From positions 2,046,001-2,110,000 of the forward strand of contig NZ_JAFBCM010000001.1 of assembly GCF_016907715.1 (NCBI RefSeq): DNA of 64,000 nt, in the 5' to 3' direction. The notes under the pieces are model-generated. The model was not told the origin of the DNA. It worked only from the letters and a program-made list of their open reading frames with translations, and ran no database searches. Position 1 is the first letter of the stretch; the number at the start of each line of letters is the position of its first letter. A program made the position numbers and the translations under genes. Below, piece after piece: positions 25,630 to 33,071 of this stretch. This DNA is from Tenggerimyces flavus (GTDB lineage: Bacteria > Actinomycetota > Actinomycetes > Propionibacteriales > Actinopolymorphaceae).

Positions 25630-26409
25630 GTGAGTACCGCAGTCCGGCGCACCGCCAAGTCCCTGAGGCTCGATGCTGCCTGCGCGGAAGCGGTTGAGCT
25701 GGCTCGTGACGCCGCCCTCGAGATGGCAGGCAAGGACGAGTTGGGCGCTCACCTGGGCTGCGTCGCCGACGGTGAACGCGTCGTCACGCACTACTTCGCC
25801 AACCAGAACGCCGCCTACCAGGGCTGGCGCTGGGCGGTCACGGTCGCCCGTGCGCCGCGGCAGAAGCACGTCACGGTCGACGAGGTCGTGCTGCTTCCCG
25901 GTGACGAGTCGGTGCTGGCCCCGGCGTGGGTGCCGTGGTCGGAGCGCGTACGTCCCGGCGACCTCGGTCCCGGCGACCTGCTGCCCACGACCGGCGACGA
26001 CCCCCGCCTCGTACCCGGCTACGCCGAGGCTCCGGCCGACCCGGACGAGGTGAAGCGGGTCGCCGACGAGCTCGGCCTCGGCCGTATCCGCGTGCTGTCG
26101 CCGGTGGGCAAGGACGACGCGGTGTTCCGCTGGTACGCCGGGGACAACGGGCCCGAGTCGCCGATCGCCCAGGCGGCGCCCGGACACTGCTCGACCTGCG
26201 GTTTCATCGTGCGGATGGCCGGCGAGCTGGGAACGGTCTTCGGCGTCTGCGCGAACGAGTACGCCCCGAGCGACGGCAAGGTCGTCTCCCTCGACCACGG
26301 CTGCGGCGCGCACTCCGAGGCGGTGCCGTACGAGGAACCACGACAGCCGGTCGACCTGCCCAGCCACGTGTTGGACACGCTCGGCTTCGACGACATCGAG
26401 CGCTTGTAA
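25630..26409 (+). CDS. DUF3027 family protein
   Basis: A 259-residue actinobacterial protein of unknown function. The N-terminal LRLDAACAEAVELARDAALEMAG and the central YQGWRWAVTVARAPRQK and VLLPGDESVLAPAWVPWSERV stretches are the family hallmarks. The C-terminal part has CSTCGFIVR followed by GVCANE and DHGCGAHSE, four to five cysteines and histidines that could bind zinc (inference). A GTG at 25612 is an alternative start. It is divergent from the MFS gene. The neighbourhood cold-shock protein, MFS, DUF3027 and DUF2530 is conserved in actinobacteria. Confidence 0.85.
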   Translation: MSTAVRRTAKSLRLDAACAEAVELARDAALEMAGKDELGAHLGCVADGERVVTHYFANQNAAYQGWRWAVTVARAPRQKHVTVDEVVLLPGDESVLAPAWVPWSERVRPGDLGPGDLLPTTGDDPRLVPGYAEAPADPDEVKRVADELGLGRIRVLSPVGKDDAVFRWYAGDNGPESPIAQAAPGHCSTCGFIVRMAGELGTVFGVCANEYAPSDGKVVSLDHGCGAHSEAVPYEEPRQPVDLPSHVLDTLGFDDIERL

Positions 26410-26446
26410 GCACGCATCGCCGGCTTCGTTAGCCGACCTCTGTAGA

Positions 26447-26755
26447 TCAGGCAGCGGTGGGGGTGTCCGGCGGTGGGGGTGTGTCCGCCGCCTGCGTACG
26501 CTCACGGGCGCGGCGGAGGTGCGCGGCGCGGCGGCGGCAGTACTCGAAGCCGATGACGCCCAGGCCGAAGCCCGACAGGCAGGTCCACAGCCACCAGCCG
26601 TTGCCCTGCTCCTGCAGCCGACCGTAGAACGGCAGCAGCGCGAGGAACGCGACCAGCCAGACGACTGCTCCCACTCCCAGCGTCCGGACGCCGTCTACGT
26701 CCAGCGGCTCCACGTGTGCCTGTTCGAGCAAACGAGGGGGCGACTTCTCCGACAC
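26447..26755 (-). CDS. DUF2530 family small membrane protein
   Basis: A 102-residue protein with two membrane helices (about residues 28-46 and 56-75) and a basic, then Pro/Thr-rich tail. The pattern EPLDVDGVRTLGVGAVVWLV and WWLWTCLSGFGLGVIGFEYCRRR is characteristic of DUF2530. The function is unknown. GTG 26755 was chosen because the family begins close to it; no strong ribosome binding site helps. It converges with DUF3027 and diverges from the NCS2 permease, a common actinobacterial arrangement. Confidence 0.8.
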   Translation of the reverse strand: MSEKSPPRLLEQAHVEPLDVDGVRTLGVGAVVWLVAFLALLPFYGRLQEQGNGWWLWTCLSGFGLGVIGFEYCRRRAAHLRRARERTQAADTPPPPDTPTAA

Positions 26756-26850
26756 ACATCGAGCATATCTGTCCAGGTCACCCCATGGTCTGGCATTCTG
26801 CGCACGAGATCCGCTGGGGATCGAGGGCACGGACCCATGAAGGGACCGAG

Positions 26851-28341
26851 ATGGCCGAGTCAGGCACCCGGAAAGCCGCCACCGAGTCCCGCCCGCGGGG
26901 CGGCGCGCTCGACCGGTACTTCAAGATCACCGAGCGCGGCTCGACGGTCGGCCGCGAGGTCCGCGGTGGTCTCGTGACGTTCTTCACGATGGCGTACATC
27001 ATCGTGCTGAACCCCCTCATCATCGGCACCGGCAAGGACGTCACCGGCGCGTTCCTCGGCGGCGGTGCGGCGCCGAACCTCGCGCAGGTCGCGGCCGTCA
27101 CCGCGCTCGTCGCGGGCCTGCTGACGATCCTCATGGGCGTCGTCGCGAACTTCCCGCTGGCGCTCGCGACCGGCCTGGGCCTGAACGCGTTCGTTGCGTT
27201 CAGCATCGCGACCCAGATGACCTGGGCCGACGCGATGGGCCTGGTCGTGATCGAGGGCTTGATCATCCTCGTGCTCGTGCTCACCGGGTTCCGAACGGCG
27301 GTCTTCCGCGCGGTGCCGCGGGAGCTGAAGATCGCGATCTCGGTCGGCATCGGGTTGTTCATCGCGTTCATCGGGTTCGTCGACGCGGGCTTCGTCCGTC
27401 GCGCCGCGGCGCCGCCGGTGCCGGTGCAGTTCGGGGTCGACGGGTTCCTCGGTGGTTGGCCGGTCCTCGTGTTCGTGGTCGGGCTGATCGCGATCGCGAT
27501 CATGCTGGTGCTGCGCGTCAAGGGCGCGCTGCTGATCGGCATCCTCGGTGCCACCGCGCTCGCGATCATCATCGAGGCGATCGCGAAGATCGGCCCGTCG
27601 GTGTCCGGCGACCAGGTCAACCCGAAGGGCTGGGGACTGAACGTTCCCGCGCTGCCGGACCGCTGGATCGAGCTGCCGGATTTCTCGCTGGTGGGGCATT
27701 TCAGCCTGCTCGGCTCGTTCGAACGGATCGGCGTCGTCTCCGCTCTGCTGATCGTGTTCACGCTGATGCTCGCGGACTTCTTCGACACGATGGGCACGAT
27801 GACCGCGATCGGCGCCGAGGCCGGGCTGCTCGACAAGGGCGGGAATCCGCCGAACACACAGCGGATTCTCATCGTCGACTCGGTCGCCGCTGCTGCTGGC
27901 GGTGCGGCTTCGGTGTCGTCGAACACCTCCTACATCGAGTCCGCGTCCGGTGTCGGCGAGGGTGCGCGGACCGGTCTCGCGTCGGTCGTGACCGGGCTGT
28001 GTTTCTTGCTGGCAACGGTGTTCGCGCCGATCGTCGAGATCATTCCGTACGAGGCCGCGACGCCAGCGCTGATCGTGGTCGGGTTCTTGATGATGACGCA
28101 GGTCAAGGACATCCCGTGGGATCGCATCGAGGTCGCGCTGCCGGCGTTCCTCACGATCGTGCTGATGCCGTTCACGTACTCGATCACGGTCGGCATCGGG
28201 GCCGGCTTCGTGTCGTACGTGATCCTGCGCGCTGTCCGCGGCAAGGCGCGCGAGGTGCACCCGCTGCTGTGGGCAGTGGCGGTGCTCTTCCTCGTCTACT
28301 TCGCGATCGACCCGATCAAGCAGCTGCTCGGGGTGTCGTAG
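26851..28341 (+). CDS. NCS2 family adenine/guanine/hypoxanthine permease
   Basis: A 496-residue inner-membrane proton symporter for purine bases of the AzgA/PbuG branch. Typical motifs are FFTMAYIIVLNP near residue 47, ANFPLALATGLGLNAFVAF near 103 and LMLADFFDTMGTM near 305, with TSYIESASGVGEGARTGL around residue 363. The ATG at 26851 has GAAGGGACCGAG directly upstream. No purine riboswitch could be recognised in the short leader. The stop codon overlaps the -10 element of the following SDR gene. Confidence 0.92.
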   Translation: MAESGTRKAATESRPRGGALDRYFKITERGSTVGREVRGGLVTFFTMAYIIVLNPLIIGTGKDVTGAFLGGGAAPNLAQVAAVTALVAGLLTILMGVVANFPLALATGLGLNAFVAFSIATQMTWADAMGLVVIEGLIILVLVLTGFRTAVFRAVPRELKIAISVGIGLFIAFIGFVDAGFVRRAAAPPVPVQFGVDGFLGGWPVLVFVVGLIAIAIMLVLRVKGALLIGILGATALAIIIEAIAKIGPSVSGDQVNPKGWGLNVPALPDRWIELPDFSLVGHFSLLGSFERIGVVSALLIVFTLMLADFFDTMGTMTAIGAEAGLLDKGGNPPNTQRILIVDSVAAAAGGAASVSSNTSYIESASGVGEGARTGLASVVTGLCFLLATVFAPIVEIIPYEAATPALIVVGFLMMTQVKDIPWDRIEVALPAFLTIVLMPFTYSITVGIGAGFVSYVILRAVRGKAREVHPLLWAVAVLFLVYFAIDPIKQLLGVS

Positions 28342-28344
28342 GGT
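28339..28344 (+). promoter_or_regulatory. -10 element of the SDR gene, leaderless start
   Basis: TAGGGT overlaps the TAG stop of the permease gene and ends seven bases before the GTG start of the SDR gene. No ribosome binding site is present. The spacing fits transcription starting at the start codon. Confidence 0.5.
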
Positions 28345-28351
28345 TCCGAGC

Positions 28352-29113
28352 GTGAACGACTTCCTGTCTGACCTGTTCTCGCTGTCCGGCCGGGTGGCGG
28401 TCGTCACCGGTGGCTCGTCGGGCATCGGTCGGGCGATCGCTCTGGGCTTGGGTCAGGCGGGCGCGTCGGTGGTCGTGGTCGCACGGCAGGAGGACGCGCT
28501 GCGGTCGACTGTCGACGAGCTGCCGAAGGGCGCGTACGTGGTCGCCGACCTGGCCTCACGCTCGGCGCTGGCGGCCGCGTGCGAGGCGATCGTCGAGCCG
28601 TTCGGGCCGCCGGACATCCTCGTGCACGCGGCCGGGCTGAACCTGCGCCCGCCGTTCGCCGAGCAGCCGGTCGAGCAGTGGGACCAAACGATGGCGATCA
28701 ACCTGGACGCGGCGTACCTGCTCGGACAGGCCCTTGGTCCGGGCATGGCCGAACGCGGCTGGGGACGCATCATCAACATCGGCTCGCAGCAGTCGGTCCG
28801 CGCGTTCGGCAACAGTGGCGCGTACGGCGTCTCGAAGGCCGCGACGCTGGGGCTGACGCGTTCGCAGGCCGAGGCATGGTCGTCGTCTGGGGTGTGCTGC
28901 AACGCGATCGTGCCAGGCTTCGTCAAGACGCCGTTGACGCAGGAGACGTTCGCCGACCCCGAGCGCGTCGCCCGCCTGGCGGCACGCACGATGATGGGCA
29001 GGAACGGGCTCGCCGAGGACTTCGTCGGCGCGGCGATCTTCCTGGCCAGCGACGCGAGCGCGTACGTCACCGGGCAGGCGATCTTCGTCGACGGAGGCTT
29101 CTCGGTCTACTAG
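28352..29113 (+). CDS. SDR family NAD(P)-dependent oxidoreductase
   Basis: A 253-residue classical short-chain dehydrogenase. The Rossmann motif is VTGGSSGIG (residues 18-26), followed by VHAAG, the catalytic serine in INIGSQQS and the Tyr/Lys pair in YGVSK. The C-terminal VTGQAIFVDGGFSV is standard. The sequence resembles gluconate 5-dehydrogenase or 3-oxoacyl reductase types; the substrate is unknown. It follows the NCS2 permease by ten bases but seems to have its own promoter. MITE copy 1 abuts its stop codon. Confidence 0.9.
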   Translation: MNDFLSDLFSLSGRVAVVTGGSSGIGRAIALGLGQAGASVVVVARQEDALRSTVDELPKGAYVVADLASRSALAAACEAIVEPFGPPDILVHAAGLNLRPPFAEQPVEQWDQTMAINLDAAYLLGQALGPGMAERGWGRIINIGSQQSVRAFGNSGAYGVSKAATLGLTRSQAEAWSSSGVCCNAIVPGFVKTPLTQETFADPERVARLAARTMMGRNGLAEDFVGAAIFLASDASAYVTGQAIFVDGGFSVY

Positions 29114-29288
29114 GTCGTGTCTGGCAAATAGCGCCGGTCATCGCGCGTAGCGCGATGGCGCGCGGCGCCCCGCGCCCGGCTGGGCGTGGTGCAGGAGGAA
29201 TTCATATTGGTTATATGGGTGACGAGGTGCACCGCGTCCAGGCGGGATGTGGGGTGTCGCGCGTCAGGCGATCTTCGACAGACACGGC
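29114..29288. mobile_element. MITE-like element, copy 1
   Basis: A 175-bp non-coding element with imperfect terminal inverted repeats of about 20 bp (GTCGTGTCTG at the left, complement of CAGACACGGC at the right). It is flanked by CTAG on both sides (29110-29113 and 29289-29292), which fits a 4-bp target duplication of the IS5 YTAR type. The left CTAG includes the SDR stop codon. The interior has GC-rich dyads and an AGGAGGAATTCAT segment. A diverged copy lies at 38152. Confidence 0.75.
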
Positions 29289-29294
29289 CTAGCA

Positions 29295-30023
29295 TCAACC
29301 CGTCGCGAGCTTGACCTGGTCGCGGAACGCCGGCACCACCTCCTCGTCCCCCTGGACGGTGAGAGGCTCGAGCGGGCCGCGGCCCCAGATCCAGCGCACC
29401 AGGTCGGACGGGTCGCCCGAGACCTGGGCGTCGGGCGTACGTCCGCCTGGGAGAACGGCGATCGACGTCTCCTCGAACGCGACCAGCCAGGATCGCTCGT
29501 TCGCCGCGAGCTCGACCGTCTTGCCGGCAAGTGGCTTGGACAGCGGCTCGTCGGACCAGTCGCCGGCGAGCATCACCCGCAGCGCCTCGTCGACGCCGTC
29601 GGCCGCCAGCTCGGCGTCGATCGGGGTCACCTGGTCGGCGGCCAGCTCGACGTCGACGCGGTGGATCGCGGTCTCCTGCGCCATCCGGCGGAACCAGAAG
29701 CCGACGGTCTGATCGGGTGCGTACCAGGTGTACGAGGGTGCGGCCGGGCCTCGGGTGAGGAACTCCGTCCGCATCGCCTCGTACGCCTCGGTGAACGCCT
29801 CGAGCGGGTCGCGCTCAGGCAGCTCCGGTGGCCACGGGTCGGGCCGCGCCTGCTGGCGCATGCACTCGATCTTGTGCAGGTAGACGAACGTCACGTGCTC
29901 TACAACGTCGCGGACCGTCCAGTCCGGGCACGACGGAACCGCGGCAGCAGGCCCTTCTCGCGCCACGGTCGCGAGGCGGTCGGCGTCGGCCGCGAGGGTC
30001 TCGAGGTACCGGTTGAACTCCAT
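29295..30023 (-). CDS. Maleylpyruvate isomerase-fold, mycothiol-dependent family protein
   Basis: A 242-residue DinB-like protein. The N-terminal four-helix domain (1-160) has the metal-site pattern PDWTVRDVVEHVTFVYLHKIE and QETAIHRVDVE, both with histidines. The C-terminal alpha/beta domain (165-240) has the family's GDPSDLVRWIWGR. Such proteins transfer or use mycothiol; the real substrate is unknown. AAGG lies ten bases before the ATG. The start lies inside the 3' end of the upstream MFS gene (same strand, other frame). Confidence 0.82.
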   Translation of the reverse strand: MEFNRYLETLAADADRLATVAREGPAAAVPSCPDWTVRDVVEHVTFVYLHKIECMRQQARPDPWPPELPERDPLEAFTEAYEAMRTEFLTRGPAAPSYTWYAPDQTVGFWFRRMAQETAIHRVDVELAADQVTPIDAELAADGVDEALRVMLAGDWSDEPLSKPLAGKTVELAANERSWLVAFEETSIAVLPGGRTPDAQVSGDPSDLVRWIWGRGPLEPLTVQGDEEVVPAFRDQVKLATG

Positions 30024-31387
30024 GGCCGTACCTTGTCAGGCTCCACCGACAAGGCTTGGGGCGTGGGGTCCGGGGCGGCCTCGGGACCGCGCGGAGTGGG
30101 CACGGCACCGTTCGGCGGCGTGGGCTCGCCGTCCTCGGGCTCGAAGACGTGGAAGTGCGGCCGCGGCAGCATGTGCGCCCGGACGCGGAGGCCCTGGTGC
30201 CGCTTGAGCAGCCAGGCGGCCAGCAGCGTGCCGAGCACGGAGAGCGCGCCGCCGCCGATCAGCGTCCAGCGTGCGCCGAACGCCTCGGCGACCCAGCCCA
30301 CGATCGGGGCGCCGAGCGGGGTGCTGCCGATGAAGACCATCGCGTACAGCGCCATCACCCGGCCGCGCATCTCCGGAGTCACCGACAGCTGCATGGTCGC
30401 GTTGGCCGCGGTGATCATCGTCATCGAGGCGATGCCGACGAGCGGCAGCGTGACCGCGAACAGCAGGTAGGTCGGCATCAGGCCGGACATCATCTCGAGG
30501 AGACCGAACAGCACGGCGGCGCCGATGATCATCCGCTGCCGTGGCCTCCCGCCGCGGCGAGCCGCGAGCAGGGCGCCGGCGAGTGAGCCGACCGCCATGA
30601 TCGAGCCGAGGATGCCGTACTCGGCCGAGCCCTTGCCGAACACGTCGGTCGCCATCAGCAGGCTGGTGAGCTGGAAGTTGAGGCCGAAGCAGCCGACGAA
30701 GAACACGACCGCGAGGATCAGCATCAGGTCTGGGCGGCCCCGGACGTACTGCAGGCCGTCGCGCACCATGCCCTTCTTGCGCGGTGCCGGCTCGGGGGTG
30801 CTGAGCTCGCTGGCGCGCATCCGGGAGAGCGCCCAGATCGGTCCGAGGTAGGTGACCGCGTTGATCGCGATCACGACGCCCGGGTCGAACGCGATCAGCA
30901 TGAAGCCGGCGATCGCCGGGCCGACGATACGGGCGGCGTTGAAGCTGGCGGAGTTGAGGCCGACGGCGTTCGTCACGTCGTCCTTGCCGACCATCTCGAT
31001 GACGAACGACTGCCTTGCCGGGTTGTCGATCGCGCTGAAAACGCCGAGCAGGAAGGAGAGCACGTACACGTGCCACACCTCCGCGACGCCGGTCAGCGAC
31101 AGCACGGCCAGCACGACCGCGGTCGATCCCATGCCGGCCTGGGTGATCTGCAGGACCTTGCGCTTGGAGAAGCGGTCCGCGATCAGCCCGGCCCAGGGGG
31201 CGAGGATGAGGAAGGGGAGGAACTGCAGGCCGGTAGTGATACCCACCGCCGTGCCACTACCGGAGAGCTGAAGGACGAGCCAGTCCTGGGCGACTCTTTG
31301 GAGCCACGTACCTACGTTGCTTGCTGCCGACCCTGCTGCGTATAGACGATAGTTGCGGTTCCGAAGTGAACGGAACGTCGCACTCAC
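29900..31387 (-). CDS. MFS transporter (DHA3/ enterobactin-exporter-like)
   Basis: A 495-residue permease with 12 helices up to about residue 400 (FRSLRNRNYRLYAAGSAASNVGTWLQRVAQDWLVLQL at the start, AGLIADRFSKRKVLQ as loop 2-3 motif). The tail of about 90 residues is cytosolic and Pro/Thr-rich. The GTG start overlaps the MarR stop by four bases (GTGA), so the pair is coupled. The last 124 bases overlap the MDMPI gene in another frame; a late frameshift or natural overlap are both possible. It is likely a drug or siderophore exporter controlled by the MarR protein. Confidence 0.88.
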   Translation of the reverse strand: MSATFRSLRNRNYRLYAAGSAASNVGTWLQRVAQDWLVLQLSGSGTAVGITTGLQFLPFLILAPWAGLIADRFSKRKVLQITQAGMGSTAVVLAVLSLTGVAEVWHVYVLSFLLGVFSAIDNPARQSFVIEMVGKDDVTNAVGLNSASFNAARIVGPAIAGFMLIAFDPGVVIAINAVTYLGPIWALSRMRASELSTPEPAPRKKGMVRDGLQYVRGRPDLMLILAVVFFVGCFGLNFQLTSLLMATDVFGKGSAEYGILGSIMAVGSLAGALLAARRGGRPRQRMIIGAAVLFGLLEMMSGLMPTYLLFAVTLPLVGIASMTMITAANATMQLSVTPEMRGRVMALYAMVFIGSTPLGAPIVGWVAEAFGARWTLIGGGALSVLGTLLAAWLLKRHQGLRVRAHMLPRPHFHVFEPEDGEPTPPNGAVPTPRGPEAAPDPTPQALSVEPDKVRPWSSTGTSRPSRPTPTASRPWREKGLLPRFRRARTGRSATL

Positions 31388-31824
31388 GATGAAGCCAACC
31401 TCTCCAGGATCGGTGCGGCAGCGCGCAGGATCTCTTTCTCTTGTGGTGTGAGCTCGCGCAGGCGCTTCGCCAACCAAGCATCGCGGCGCTTGCGGTCCTC
31501 GGCGAGCAGGCGGCGGCCCTCATCTGCGAGCCGCACGACGACCTGCCGGCCATCGGTCGGGTGCGGCTCGCGCACAACCAGGCCGATGGTCTCGAGGTGC
31601 GACACCGTCCGCGTCATCGAGGGCGGTTGAACCTTCTCGTACGCGGCCAGCTCGCCAATCGTCAACAGGTTATGTCGATTGAGCGTCGACATAACAGCCA
31701 GTTGGTTGGCGGAGAGCTGGTTGTCATCGGCCACCTGGTTACGAAGGCGGCGGGCCAGTCGCATCACCGAGAGTCTCAGGGTGCTCGCCAGCCCAGGGTC
31801 GGACCGCACGAGCATCGGAGACAT
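31384..31824 (-). CDS. MarR family transcriptional regulator
   Basis: A 146-residue winged-helix repressor. The DNA-binding core covers residues 35-105 (LSANQLAVMSTLNRH, LTIGELAAYEKVQPPSMTRTVSHLETIGLV, then the wing REPHPTDGRQVVVRL). It is the first gene of a MarR-MFS operon. A TTAGC-TTG-GCTAA palindrome lies 18 bases upstream of its start, which suggests autoregulation and control of the exporter. The inducer is unknown. Confidence 0.9.
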   Translation of the reverse strand: MSPMLVRSDPGLASTLRLSVMRLARRLRNQVADDNQLSANQLAVMSTLNRHNLLTIGELAAYEKVQPPSMTRTVSHLETIGLVVREPHPTDGRQVVVRLADEGRRLLAEDRKRRDAWLAKRLRELTPQEKEILRAAAPILERLASS

Positions 31825-31826
31825 GT

Positions 31827-31854
31827 CTTTAGCCTACCTCATTAGCTTGGCTAA
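31827..31854 (-). promoter_or_regulatory. Putative MarR operator
   Basis: A 13-bp perfect palindrome, TTAGC-TTG-GCTAA (31842-31854), lies just upstream of the marR start, with a further TTAGCCTA half site at 31828-31835. The AT-rich composition stands out from the surrounding GC-rich DNA. Confidence 0.55.
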
Positions 31855-31933
31855 GGAAAATTCTGGCAACCGCTTGCTGAGGTGGGCGGTGGTGTGGACG
31901 TGGAAGCGCGTGCCAGGTCGCACTGTTTCGCGG

Positions 31934-32006
31934 TGATCATGTACGTGATCATGAAGCCGAACGGTCATATACGACGGGTTTGCCTTCATGATCACGTACA
32001 TGATCA
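31934..32006. repeat. GATC-rich hairpin with conserved 27-nt loop, copy 1
   Basis: A perfect 23-bp stem pairs 31934-31956 with 31984-32006. Each arm is nearly palindromic itself, with two TGATCA boxes. The loop (31957-31983) contains CGAACGGTCATATACGAC and recurs, reversed, in the hairpin at 48610-48689, where the stem differs. It lies between the divergent marR and AAA ATPase genes. Confidence 0.8.
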
Positions 32007-32029
32007 TGGTGAGGCGGGGCGCCGGAGGG

Positions 32030-32058
32030 TTGCTTACTTTAATTACTGTAAGTAAAGT
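32030..32058 (+). promoter_or_regulatory. Palindromic operator over the promoter of the AAA ATPase gene
   Basis: A 23-bp palindrome (32036-32058) has 11-bp arms, ACTTTAATTAC and GTAAGTAAAGT, with one mismatch. TTGCTT (32030-32035) and TAAAGT (32053-32058), 17 bases apart, look like -35 and -10 elements that bracket it. The expected start site falls on the GTG at 32065. A repressor bound here would block RNA polymerase. Confidence 0.6.
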
Positions 32059-32064
32059 TAGGGC

Positions 32065-32952
32065 GTGGTCACCAGGAGACGTCCGCAGGTGAGTAATCGG
32101 CCGTTGCTTGATACGCGTACCGATGCCGATCTCTTCGTGGGGCGGGAGCTCGAGCTCAACCGCCTCACGCGGGCGGTTGAGCTGGGCCTCAATGCGCTCG
32201 TGGTCGGCACCGCGGGCGTGGGCAAGACCTCGCTGCTCCGCCAGCTCGCGTACCGGCTCCGCGGCAACGGGCAGGCCGTGCACCACCTCACCGCCGGAAG
32301 GCTAACCGGCGTGCAGGACGTCCTCGACCAGCTCGAGCAGCTCCGCGCCGACGCCACCCAGGTCGTGCTGCTCGACGAGCCCGAGCTCGACCTCGCGACC
32401 AACCTCTTCGGGCGCCTCCGTGACGAGCTGTGGCAGCTCCCGTTCACCTGGATCGTCGCCGTCGAGCCGCCGGCGGCCACGGTACTGGCGAAGGCGCCGA
32501 TCGACGCGTTCTTCGAGGTACGGCTGGAGATCGACCCCCTCGCTCCCGGCGAGCTCCGCACCATGCTCGACCGTCGGCTCCCCGCGGGCGCGCTGCCCGA
32601 CTCCGTGCTGGACGAGCTCACCGCCGACGACGAGCCGCGCCGCGTTCTCGACGCGGCCAGGCAGTTGCTGACCGGGGCGAGCTGGCCGGAGCTCAAGGAG
32701 GCCCGCAAGCAACGCGACACGGCCGTCGGCAAGCTCAGCCGTCCCGAACGGGAGGCGATCCGCGCCCTCGAGTCGGTCGGCGGCGCCGCGAGCGCGTCCG
32801 ATCCCGACCTGCTGGCGGCGTTGGGCTGGACCAGGGCCCGTGCCGTTCAGGTGCTCGGTGCCCTGGCTGAGGCGGGCATCCTCATCGCCGAGTCGGTCCG
32901 TGGGAACGGGGCCGGGCGCCCGCGCAAGGTCTACCGACTCGCCCTGCCCTGA
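32065..32952 (+). CDS. AAA/P-loop ATPase with C-terminal winged-helix-like domain
   Basis: A 295-residue STAND/ORC-like ATPase. It has FVGRELELNRLTRAVELG before Walker A (VGTAGVGKTSLLRQL, about residues 47-61), Walker B VVLLDEPELDL near 100 and an arginine-rich lid. The C-terminal 70 residues (LSRPEREAIRALESVGGAASASD, RPRKVYRL) look like a winged helix, as in archaeal-type ATPases. GTG 32065 suits a leaderless mRNA; GTG 32089, with GGAG upstream, is the alternative. It stands alone, under a palindromic operator. The function is unknown, perhaps regulatory. Confidence 0.75.
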   Translation: MVTRRRPQVSNRPLLDTRTDADLFVGRELELNRLTRAVELGLNALVVGTAGVGKTSLLRQLAYRLRGNGQAVHHLTAGRLTGVQDVLDQLEQLRADATQVVLLDEPELDLATNLFGRLRDELWQLPFTWIVAVEPPAATVLAKAPIDAFFEVRLEIDPLAPGELRTMLDRRLPAGALPDSVLDELTADDEPRRVLDAARQLLTGASWPELKEARKQRDTAVGKLSRPEREAIRALESVGGAASASDPDLLAALGWTRARAVQVLGALAEAGILIAESVRGNGAGRPRKVYRLALP

Positions 32953-33071
32953 CTGGATCCGCGTTCCTGAAAGAAAACTGAGAAATCGCACAACTCTCCG
33001 CGCACTTGTGGCGTCAAGCAGTCAACGGGTCTCGCATCGGGACGAGACCGTTACGAAGTGGGGGATCACTC

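Noticed and set aside
26765-26850. Purine riboswitch upstream of the NCS2 permease
   Set aside because: The leader is too short and has no recognisable aptamer core.
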